Shown here in pieces: positions 47,108 through 58,430 of a stretch of DNA of 64,000 bases; position 1 is the stretch's first letter, and the number at the start of each line of letters is the position of its first letter. A program made the position numbers and the translations under genes. The notes beneath the pieces were generated by a model. That model had not been told where the DNA came from. It searched no databases and was given only the letters and a program-made list of their open reading frames with translations. This stretch comes from Latrodectus hesperus (lineage: Eukaryota > Arthropoda > Arachnida > Araneae > Theridiidae): positions 63,826,078 through 63,890,077 of the forward strand of contig CM075862.1 of the NCBI GenBank assembly GCA_037975125.1, read 5' to 3'.

Positions 47108-47825
47108 AATTGGACAGAAAAAAATGAATGATTGAAGCTTGTTTTCGAAGAAATTGCCTTTTAGTTTCGATAAGTTCCAAAAAATATTGAGATATTAGTT
47201 ACCAAACTTAATATCCTAGTATTTAAACTGGAATAAATTAATAGAATTCTTATGTTGTTCAAGCACATATTTATTCAACGTATTCTTGGATATCAAATAG
47301 ATGAAAAAGAGACCCGATTTGGATGACTGACGTCATTACGAGAAAATTATCCGATAATACATAATAGAAATAGAAAAAAATTTATTATTTCAATTAAAAA
47401 TAAATAAAGATATGCGAAGATGAATAAAAACCTAAGTATGATATATTAAATTACTACCGTATATACTTACGAATAAATTATAATCTTTCTGATGATCGAA
47501 GCATGTATACTAATTAATAAAGTGATATTGTATATCGATGTCGTCCTTATTCATCAAAATCGATGATTTTTGTAAATTGAATTTTACGTGCTTTCTGCTA
47601 GTTTTCGTAAAATTAAATTATTTCACTACTTAACACGTTCAACTGCATATCAGATAAGCAACCCACATTATTATAGTGATTTTACAGTGTTATTTTTAAA
47701 ATTAATTCTAGTTTATACATTTCTGAGTCTATGTTAATACCAGAAATATATCCTGCAATTGATATGGGTCAACTCATACCTCCTTTAACGATATTTTTGT
47801 ATATAATATGAAGTAAGATATTTCT
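47108..47825. other. AT-rich DNA, nothing recognised
   Basis: No gene or repeat family is recognised. Confidence 0.5.
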
Positions 47826-47829
47826 TTTA

Positions 47830-48200
47830 TCCTACGCCCGTCCTCGGCATCTCTGCCATTAATCAACGAGCAGCCCAATAAAAAGAGGAACAAGTACAAA
47901 AACAAGAATAAAATTCTTCAGTAGCCTCAAAAGAGTTGTCAGTCATAAACTTTAAAACTTCAGGTCAGTTCTTAAGGTGAGCAGCATCCATATCATCATG
48001 ATTGCACAATGGACAACGAGCAGAGTCCATTACACCTATTCGATGCAGATGCCTTTGTAGATAGTCATGTCCAGCGATACCAACAGCTTGTGGTAAGGAG
48101 CCAGGGATTTTATTGTCCCCATCAAGTAGAGTTTCCCATCATAGCTGCATCAGCATAAAGGGAAACTCTGTCATACTTTATTTTACCAAGGGGATTACAC
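47830..48200 (-). pseudogene. LINE pol C-terminal fragment (another family)
   Basis: The minus strand reads KIPGSLPQAVGIAGHDYLQR then HLHRIGVMDSARCPLCNHDD and MDAAHLKN, a stop, PEVLKFM, and later FYWAAR and LMAEMPRTGVG (about 48115 to 47832). The TGHDYLQxHLHRIG / CxxC / AHL / YWxAR order is the pol C-terminus of a LINE group common in spider assemblies, different from the other LINE ends here. Stops and a disturbed upstream half make it inactive. No target duplication was found. Confidence 0.8.
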
Positions 48201-48640
48201 TTTGTGAGGTATAAAATCCAAACTTTCTTAAATTTAAAACAGCAAACATCAGTATCGGAAATTATTAATGTAAAAAAAGCGAATATCTCTGCAAACCGAT
48301 ATGCTTTTTTTTTTTGACTAACGCCTCACAACTTCTTAATGGTTATTTATAAGGCGTCAATAAATAACTTAAAATTATTGGTTTTGTTAAATTACGCAGA
48401 CTGTGCCAAAAATGGTCATAAAACCTCAACCAAAATTCCCAAATCATATCTGAATATTCTAAGGAATTAACTGTAATGTCGAGAACTAAATTATCTAATT
48501 ATTCTTATCTAATATTTTAAATAATAAATCTTGAAGTTTCTTCATTTATAAGAATAATAATATCGAGAATTCCTTTATAAGAAATAATAATCGAAAAGTT
48601 TGTTATTTATAAGAAAAGTCTTAATTGTAATGTTTCGACT
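48201..48640. other. AT-rich DNA, nothing recognised
   Basis: No gene is recognised. The phrase TAAGAATAATAAT recurs near 48548 and 48578. Confidence 0.45.
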
Positions 48641-48689
48641 TTAGGTAGAGTCTGAAGAACAAACTTCTATAAGTAATAACGTATTGGTA

Positions 48690-49515
48690 TATCTATAAGT
48701 ATAACTATTTGGTATAATGCGATTTATTCAGTTTTGCTGAACAACAGCATTTGGTTTATGAGAATTATTTTAACTTTATTTACGGTGGGAGATAAGCATA
48801 TTTAGTTCATGATAATGGGATTAATTTTAATTTTTGGTTGATAATAGTATTTAATCATAAGAAGTGATTCATTTCATTTCAATTCTTATAAGTAACCGTA
48901 TTTGGTTAACGAGAATGTAATTATTTCCACTTCACTTCTATAGGACAATTACGGCTAACTGTATTTGGTTAATGATCATGGGATTATTTACATTTTGGTT
49001 CTGATGATCAATTATACTTGATAAATAAAAATGGGATTATTTCACTTTTAATTCTGATAAGCACTCATATTTGTTGTTGTTTGTTGTTACTTATGACGGT
49101 TGGACAAGCCAAGCTCGCTATACCATGGCTGTGCGAATTTAGGTCAGTAGAATGCGTGTTTCGTTTAATTAGAGCACCACGAAGGTGAAAGTACGACTTT
49201 GCTCTAAATTCCTCCGATAGATGGCACCACTAGATGATCCTCTCCCTCAATTTTGACATTGATCTGAATAGGGAGGAAATTTTCTGCACACCATTGCACC
49301 CATGGTAACTGTTCAACGACCGACCACAGGACTTTCGATTCCACAGATTTAACGAGCACGTTTACTCATTTTTGGTTAATGAAAATAAAATTATTTCAAC
49401 CACAATTCATGGGGAAAATTACACTTGGTTAATGAAAATAAAATTATTTTTATTTCATTATCAACAGATAACCATAGTTAATTAATGAATAGGGGTTTAT
49501 TTCTACTTCAATTCT
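48690..49515. repeat. Decayed ~52-bp tandem array, split by a SINE
   Basis: Copies of a TATTTGGTTAATGA core followed by WAATGGGATTATTT and ATTCTGATAAG-like sequence recur near 48709, 48750, 48800, 48851, 48900, 48966, 49018, 49370, 49426 and 49478. Spacing is mostly 49-56 bp, apart from the gap filled by the SINE at 49075-49365. Copies are diverged, so the array is old, and the SINE is younger than the array. Confidence 0.7.
49070..49368 (-). repeat. SINE, tail type 1, head truncated
   Basis: On the minus strand this matches the 56.4-kb SINE: shared phrases include GACATTGATCTGAA, GGAAATTTTCTGCACACCAT and GGCACCAC, then tail type 1 with CACCACGAAGGTGAAAGTAC and AGCCAAGCTCGCTAT. The tRNA head is missing. 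Flanks ACTCATATTT (near 49065) and ACTCATTTTT (near 49364) look like a target duplication. It sits inside the tandem array. Confidence 0.75.
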
Positions 49516-49549
49516 TATAAGCGATCTTCGCTTGGAAATTTCGCAACTA

Positions 49550-50200
49550 AGACATGATAATCTTCTCATAGACATCGTGTCTTAAAGAATGAAATAGTTG
49601 TCTTTTACTTTTCTCGCTCAAACAATGGAAAAATGTTCCCTGCCAAAACTGAAGCAAAATGCAATCTCTAACTGACACAGGGCCGAATACCACCCACATC
49701 ACAAGTGGTTGGAGGGTGTATGAAATGCCACGTCTCTGTGTTGTTGGGCAACTGTCATTCACACTCTCTGTGCTCACCAAGTGCCAGAATGTCACCGTCC
49801 TTTACAGCCAAAGGCACAATGGGAATGAATTCTCGCCCATTCGATGCTGAAGAGAAAAAATTATTTTTTTCCATCCCATTGGTGGGGAAGAGAGGCCCTT
49901 CGATGGTTGATGGGGGTGGTGGAATTGACTGTAGGGGTGGAGGACCCCCTTCTTCCTATTTGGGCCTCTCGAATTCACTCTGGTGGCATTCTGGAAAACG
50001 CAGGATTTAAACTGAGTTGGGGTCGGAGCTGGAATCTCGAAGCACAAGACTTCTATCATAAAATCTCAATAGGGGGAGGGAAAAATGGAACTCAGAGTGG
50101 TGTTCGAATTTTCTCTTTTCACCCCACTTTGGAAAATTTACAATTGGGGAACCAGGGGAGTGCGAAAAGAATTATAATAGGCTTCTACGCCTAAGCAGTT
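49550..50200. promoter_or_regulatory. G+C-richer non-coding island 7
   Basis: The longest G+C-rich stretch of the window. Open frames of 63-116 codons overlap in most frames on both strands, and none stands out or matches a family. Several phrases are nearly purine-only or repeated (GGTGGGGAAGAG, GGGGTGGTGGA, GGGTGGAGGACC). It may be a conserved non-coding element, an unrecognised repeat or a decayed gene. Confidence 0.3.
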
Positions 50201-50735
50201 TTAAAGTTTCATGTTATTTTTCACTCGTGTTTGAGTTGGGAAAATTTTCAATTCAAGGGCTCAGTTGTTGAAGCATCTATTGAAATGACATTGCATGGTT
50301 TTAGCGGCCCGTTGTATAATAAATGTGAATGTTTGAGATTTAAAAAAAAAATAATTATTTTTCATTGTATACCATTAGAGAATGAGTATTTTTAGAGCTC
50401 ACTATGTTTATTCTTGCATAGGATTAGAGAATCAATTATATTTGAACTTCAATATTTGAACTCAAATATTCTCTTATTTTTGAATTATATTTAATTTATA
50501 GTTTAAGTGTTTTTATAAAGGGGTAAAAAAATAAGTTCATTATCCTCTGTTTGGTGAAATATTCACTAATGATGCGTGGAAGAGTTTGAACCAAGGTATT
50601 ATAGATAATTCTTCAGTTTAAGTGCAAGGACATTAATTTTTAAGGAAAAAAAAATTCAGAGAGAAATAAAAATATCTGATCAAAAACTGTATAATCATTC
50701 TAGCACAGATTTATTTATATGCATTTATGTTGTTG
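50201..50735. other. AT-rich DNA, nothing recognised
   Basis: No gene or repeat family is recognised. Confidence 0.5.
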
Positions 50736-50740
50736 TAGTG

Positions 50741-51061
50741 TGGCAGTTAGGCTGGCAACATGGGGTGCGCTGCTCCACTTTTCCAACTGAACCATATTTT
50801 GTGTGGAGTCCGACTTCCTCAGTACACCCATGCCATAGGAACCCGTTTATAGGGTACGCAACCATTCACATCCCATTAATATGAGGAAAGGACAAAGACA
50901 GGATAGATAGAGAGAGAAAGTACATCCATGCCCGAACCGGGATTCGAACCGAGGACTCGCTATCCGCAGTTAGGAACGCTGACCACCAGACAAGTTGGAC
51001 GGCCCATGTGATTTATAATATTGCTATATGATACGCAAAGCTATTATCTTGAATATCCAAT
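50741..51061 (-). repeat. tRNA-headed SINE with 5' extension (tail type 2)
   Basis: Minus-strand partner of the copy at 25751. From the high-coordinate end: the 58-bp extension (51061 to about 51004, beginning ATTGGATATTCAAGATAATA), the Arg-like head (box B complement GGATTCGAACCG near 50940), the common body, and tail type 2 (complement of GGAGTCCGACTTCCTC near 50806-50821). It ends in GTTGTTGTAG on the plus strand. The head carries more changes than the 25.7-kb copy. Confidence 0.8.
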
Positions 51062-51780
51062 AATTTAAAATAGCTCTTATTGCATTACTTTTTCATGCAT
51101 TACTTAAAAGTTCTTCTTAATTTATTATGCAGCAACTGTTCCCTACTTCTTTCTCAATTATTGTACAATAACTTTGGTTTAGTTAGTCAAATGATCAATA
51201 TTGTCTACTGTTTGTAAGCATTTGCGTTCAGCAAATGTTACTCTTGGAGAGAGAAAAAGGTTTGTCCTGGTCATTACTTTAACATGTAAAGTAAAACAAG
51301 AAAATATGTAAATTTTTGAACACATTTTTGTTTAAAGGCAAATAATGCTTAAAAAATTATTCATTTCTCTTACTTACTTTAAGATCAGAAAATCATGCAT
51401 TTTTGAAAAGGTGTAAAAATATTTTTATCGATTGTAGTTTCGAAGTAAAAGAAAAATAGTTACAAGAAATTTTCTTCTTCTCAATTACAGTATTGCTTAT
51501 GTATAATCTCGGCAAATCGCTGGTAAAGAAACATTGCTTTCTTATCCGAAAGGTGAAACAGGTACAGTATCCCATTACGCATAAGAAAAGGTTATGATAT
51601 TAAAATGCTGAAAAGTTTTACATCTATTAAATTCATTTCAGTTGTGGGAGTTTGGAAAGGTAGGTATCAGTTTAGGTGTCGACTTCGTCTCGAAGAGATT
51701 GACTGCGTAATTCGGTCCGTTGAAATTAATAAGCAGCAGTAAGTGAATTGCGTGAAAGAAACAAATATTCACTTATAAAT
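51062..51780. other. AT-rich DNA, nothing recognised
   Basis: No gene is recognised. Slightly more complex near 51660-51760. Confidence 0.45.
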
Positions 51781-51786
51781 AGGCTT

Positions 51787-51980
51787 AATCCTAGTATCCG
51801 TAACGCGATGGATTTGGCGACATTAAGGTTTGGATTATATGTTTATGTATTGTCATTCTACGAATCACAATATTTTTGATTATGAAACGCGCACATATGC
51901 TGATGGTTATGAATCGCATGAATTTTGCCGTTGGCGACATTTTTTAAATCTGCGCCAAACGCGTTACGTATACTAGGATT
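51787..51980. mobile_element. MITE with AATCCTAGTAT termini
   Basis: The left end reads AATCCTAGTATCCGTAACGC. The reverse complement of the right end reads AATCCTAGTATACGTAACGC, and both continue into TTTGGCG-containing sequence. The 194-bp element is non-coding. The target duplication is unclear, so the superfamily is not assigned. Confidence 0.75.
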
Positions 51981-54425
51981 TTACCTGTTAATATAACAAG
52001 AAAACAACAGATAAATATTATTTATTACATAAATAATTCAATGTACTGTGAGACTGTATTATATAATTTATTTCTGCCTTTATTACAATTTATGCCCATT
52101 AGAAATCTGTTTTCACGTGATTTCTAAAAGCACAGTTAAAACTAATTTTTGAAAAGTAATTGAATGGATTTAACAATGCGTTAACTATTTTTCAAAGACA
52201 CTAAATCTGAAATAGTAAATAAAAATCAATATAAATCAGTGAAGTTGATAAAGTATCATTATCAATTCAAAGGGAGTTAGAATCCTTCACAAAGTTAACT
52301 TTGCTTTCCTTACAATTTTTCGAATATTCATGTGATAAAACACTTGAAAATTGAATATTTTGTGATGGCACTCATGTTGAAATTAATGTCTTTCATTTTG
52401 CTTATTATTATTAATTTATAATATTTGTTGCATGCATATACGCAATTTTTTTAACATTATCCCACATCTTCTTAACAAATGAATCACTTCTTTTTCATCA
52501 TTTATTCTTTGATATTTCTTTTAAATAAAATTCTTCTGCAAATTTATTCATATATTAGATACTTCAAATCTGTGCATCTCTTCAAATTCATAAAAGACAT
52601 AGATTTAAAATAGTGTAAACTTATTTGTTCTTGTATTAATATCGTTTACAATTCCAGAATATGATATTGATCCAGTTAAAATTTAAAATTCCGGTAATGA
52701 GTAAACACACACATTAATTTTGCCCAAAATATTGCTTCTCATTCGGGCTGTATAGTTTTACAATATTAGAGACAAATGTACATGAACTTTTAATAAGAGG
52801 AATAATTAAGTTGGAGACTTTGTTCCAAACTTTTCCATTTCATAATTGGGGAAGAACTTTCGAGAATATATAAATATTTAACATGTCCAAGCCTTTAATG
52901 GTAAAATAACTATCAGAATTGCTAAGTATCAAGTTCGTAATCGTCTGGACACTAAAACTACTACTTTCCCCAAAAGCTACTTAAAATAAAAGAATCTGAA
53001 ATTAACAATATATTTCAAATTAAAATCTATATTTCTGTTGCTTGTAGTTTAAATAAATCTAATATATGTAGAATATTTTTCCATAACATTTATTTGTAAA
53101 AAAACATATGAGGTAAAAAAAAAAAAGAATTATACATTTTTTATTGGATTATTCATATTCCATTTATTTTTATTTTCACTAATGTATTTCTCAATTTCTA
53201 GAAATCATATCTCACCATTTTATAAAAAGATGGTTAGCGAGCTCAAGTGTCGACCAAGTTACTTAAAATTGCCAGAAGTTTCGTGTATGTGGATTTAATA
53301 CTTTAACCAAACACCAGTTATTTAATCATAAGAGAAATTCGAAATTAAATTTTTGTTTGAGTTCGATTATTCAACGTGACATTTTTAAGCATAAAAATTA
53401 TTTCCTCCTTTCTACCTGAAAAATTATGATAAAATGATTTCATTAACTTACACTGAACAAAAATAATTGTACTTTTTCAATTAAAAAGTAATTGCAAAAA
53501 ATTAAAAACTCTCTTCGTTTTTATTTAAACCACATACATTTATATATGCACGATAGTAAATATTAAGAACCGTGTACAATTACTTATTATTTCTAAACCA
53601 TATCCCTAGGAATTGTAATTATAAAGGCAATAAATGAAATGATAGTGAATGAATTGTATATGGCAATAAAAGACTAATATGCTATTGTAAATGTTTGTAT
53701 TTTGCGCTATTAGTTGGAAAGTTTTAGGAAACTCAAAAATAGATCATTTTAAAATAATCGAATTAGTTATAATAATCATTGTCTCAAATATTTAAATCTT
53801 TCCAGTTCTATTCATGTTTTATATCAGGAAAAGGCTATGAACAAAAAACATGTTGATTTAGTATTTAGATATTTTCATTAACACTCAAGAACATTGCATA
53901 ATCGATTGTCAACTGCTCGCTTTTGTCCTCAAAAAGGGCTACAAATATTTTTAATTTTGACCTTAAAAAGAATATACTTTCATGAACTAAGTAAATAACA
54001 TTAAGAAAATTAAAATATTTGATTCAATACAAATTAAAAATGCATATAAAATAATCAGAATAACTTTTCCTGCATTCTTTAAAAAGACTTATTACTTTAC
54101 TTGAGTTTATTTTTGTTTTAGTCTAAACAAACATCTATGCTCAAAAGCCTTAACAAAATTTTAAGAAAAACTCTATTTTGTCATAAATGTTTATAAAGCA
54201 AATAATTTCGTAGACAAAATTATAAATATAAATGCATACTATTTAATATTCTGAAAAAATATTTATTTTAGATAATTGGAACTTTCAAATGTTTTGATAA
54301 TGTTTTATGTTAGTTATCGCAAAACTTCTTTAGGACATAAAGATAATTTAAAGAATATTAACGTGGGGATTAAGAATGAAACTATTATTTTTGCTTAAAT
54401 GAACATCAGCAGTGAAAGTTAAAGC
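51981..54425. other. AT-rich DNA, nothing recognised
   Basis: No gene, RNA gene or repeat family is recognised. Confidence 0.55.
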
Positions 54426-54429
54426 GCTA

Positions 54430-55105
54430 TGAATTTACATATATTTCTTAACACGAGGCCTTGACCACACTTTTTAGAAAGTAGAGAAAACAATTCGGTT
54501 TCATCAAAACCAACCGGTTTCACTTACACTTCCGATATTGATCCTTCATCCCAGAACAAATCCTCCCTCGCATGACATCAATCGCCTAAATTGAAAAAAA
54601 TATAATTTTCGAACAAACCCAATTTCTAATCGATCATTTTTGTGCCAAAAAAAGAAAAAAAAGTTTCGCCAACTAATCAGGCGAGAACTTCGAAATAGTA
54701 GCCAAGTTTTCCTACGCAAGCTATCCTCGTAGAGTTATGTTTAAATCAATGTGACGCCAAGAACTCGCAATCGGAGCCTAGAATGTCGCCAATATAAAGT
54801 GATGTGGGTCACTGTTTTCGTTAGTGTCTGGGGTCGCGACTTGGAAAACAAATTGGCAGAAAAGTTGCCCATTTTCTACAAAATGAAGAGTCGTGACAAG
54901 GCTGTCGAATTTCGCAAATGCGTGAGAGAAGCAGTTTGCTTAAGCGATTGGAGAACCGTCACGAAAAACGGCTTTGTTTCAAAAGATACACACATATTAC
55001 TTCTTTTTTTTTGTTTTGTTTTGAAGAAGTTAAGTAAGCTATCATTTTATGAAAGGCTTAAAGGGGGAAAAAAGTTCTTTCATCTGATTGAATTGCCATA
55101 AGTGT
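54430..55105. promoter_or_regulatory. G+C-richer non-coding island 8
   Basis: Contains a perfect Grainyhead-type palindrome AACCGGTTT (54512-54520) and a RUNX-like TGACCACA (near 54463). A plus-strand frame of 116 codons starts at 54751 and ends at 55101. Its first 70 residues are of ordinary composition (for example ENKLAEKLPIFYKMKSRDKA), but it matches nothing I know and has no splice or promoter support. It could be regulatory DNA or an unrecognised exon. Confidence 0.3.
54512..54520. promoter_or_regulatory. Grainyhead-type site
   Basis: AACCGGTTT is the consensus bound by Grainyhead-family factors, conserved across animals. It is perfect here and lies in a G+C-richer island. Function is inferred. 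Confidence 0.3.
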
Positions 55106-56440
<1,335 letters not shown>

Positions 56441-56444
56441 TTTA

Positions 56445-56825
56445 TTGTTGTTGTTACATATATGACACTTAGACAAGCCAAGTTCGCTATGCGAATTTAA
56501 GTCAGTATAGGGTGCGTCTTTCGTTTAAGCAGAGCACCACGAAGGTGCAACAGGACTTTACTCTTCAGATCCTCCGATAGAGGGCACCACCATAGGATCT
56601 ACTTCCTCAGTTTTGACATTGATCTGAAGGAGAAGGAAATTTTCTACAGACCATTACACCCAAATGGTAACTGCTCAATGATTGACTACAGGACTTTCAA
56701 TTCCACATAGTTAACGAGCTCGTATGCTGCATGTACTCGGTGAACTTTGGCATCGATGGGAATCGAACCCCACCCTTCCAGAACGGAAGACCGATGGCTT
56801 AGCCACTAGGCTACCACGGCCTTTA
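56445..56825 (-). repeat. tRNA-headed SINE with a different head (tail type 1)
   Basis: On the minus strand, from 56825: a tRNA-like head with box A TAGCCTAGTGGCTAAG and box B GGGTTCGATTCCC, distinct from the Arg-like head of the other family. A body shared with the 49.1-kb copy follows (TGTAGTCAATCATTGAGCAG, GAGGAAGTAGATCC), then tail type 1 (complement of AGCACCACGAAGGTG near 56531 and of AGACAAGCCAAGTTCGC near 56470). It ends in GTTGTTGTT on the plus strand. The head is followed by about 220 bp before the tail. Confidence 0.85.
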
Positions 56826-58160
56826 TAACTTCTTAAGAATTAAAAAAAAAAACAAATATAGCGCATATTTTGTAATTTGGAAATAAGAAATAGACTTGAA
56901 GTGCTTGTAGTTTTTTAAATTTCATGATTATTTTTAAATATAAACTAAACATTTTTCATAAAAAATTATCTTAATCCCATTTTAGGAACATGATGGTTGA
57001 GTTTGTTGCTTAATGCTGAAAAAAAATTTTTTTAATTAATAATTTTTACCTCATTTCCATTTTTTATCAATTGAATAAATTTTCATTTTATAGAATTTTT
57101 GTGAATCACATTTTTTTAACTTAGATTAAATTGCACTGCAATTACACAAGTTTTGATTTTTAATAATCATAATCTAAAAGTAAACACACATCTTGGTATA
57201 GGACAATACTCTTTCCATCTAATGGTGTTTTCTACACTCGTTAGACTGTTTTCTACATACATTAGACTTTTTTCTATTATTTTATATGCAGCTGATTAGT
57301 AAAAGTTTCTATTTTTTATAACTTTCGATATCGATAAAAATAAACAAGACTAACAATGTAAACAATAAATCGAAAAAACGAAAGTTTTTCTTAATTTATG
57401 AAAACAGACTGCGTACATGGAATTGCGAAAATGCTATTTTGATTAATTATTTATGCATGATAAAAGATATTTTGTAAATAGTTTTTTTCTATATTTTATC
57501 AAGATATTAAGTATTTATTCTATGCGCTCTTATATATCACTAAATTGAAATGATTTTTTGCTTGAAGATGTGAGCCGCAATATACAACTTACAAAAAAGC
57601 TTTAAAAACTATCTTTTTAAATTATAATATTTATATAATAGCTATGTTTCAAATATCTATATACATTTCTTATATAATGTAAAATTTAAGGAATTATTTT
57701 GCTATAAAAATTTATAAGTTATTTCATAAAAATAAAATTATGAGAATTTGTAATAAATGTCGATTGTAATTATTTCAGTAAAAAAAAAAAGTTTCATAAT
57801 TATTTCACAAAAAATAAAATTAAAAGAACCTGTAATAAATGTTGATTCTAAATATAAAAAACGTTTTCCGATTGACTTTTTTTCCCTAGTATTGGACAAG
57901 TTAAAAAAAAAATACAAATTTTATGAAAACTAAGATTTTTAAATATATGTAAAAATATTCCAGTGTTTAATAGATTTTGATATTTTACATTTGGACACAC
58001 ATAATGAAATGTCATTTTAATACTTTTTTATTGCATTGCCATTACTGCAGATAAACACAACAAGAGCTAGCACAGAAAATTATTTATAACGAAGCTTAAA
58101 AAGCATGACACTAAATCAGTTTAAAAAATATACAATAAAAAGAACATGACATTTAACCAT
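56826..58160. other. AT-rich DNA with a two-copy duplication
   Basis: No gene is recognised. Near 57717-57776 and 57795-57857 a roughly 60-bp segment is duplicated (shared AAAAATAAAATTA and TGTAATAAATGTYGATT). Confidence 0.5.
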
Positions 58161-58161
58161 C

Positions 58162-58430
58162 AAAATTATGGCATAGGTATCGTATAATCCATGCGCCAAA
58201 TGCTGAGATTTGCGATTTTTTGGCGGATTTTCTTATGTATCTGGCAACCTTGTTTTTGTTACGTCATACATATGGAGACCTATAAGAATTAAGTAGAAAA
58301 TTCTATTTTGGTAACCCTAGTATTTACATCGCCGCGCAGGTCACGATACGTCATCTTGGCGACTTTACTTCATCGCCAAAAAATTCAGAATTTGGAATCA
58401 TGGATTATACGGCACCTGTGCCAAAATTAT
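58162..58430. mobile_element. MITE with perfect 8-bp TSD
   Basis: AAAATTAT lies at 58162-58169 and 58423-58430. The 253-bp element (58170-58422) has terminal inverted repeats: left GGCATAGGTATCGTATAATC and right (reverse complement) GGCACAGGTGCCGTATAATC, both continuing CATG. An 8-bp duplication fits the hAT superfamily. It is non-coding. Internal CTAGTATTTACATCGC and CTTGGCGACTTTA echo parts of the 51.8-kb MITE. Confidence 0.88.

Noticed and set aside
49547..50194. A gene in island 7, from overlapping frames of up to 116 codons.
   Set aside because: Frames overlap on both strands, peptides are low in recognisable motifs, and none continues beyond the island.
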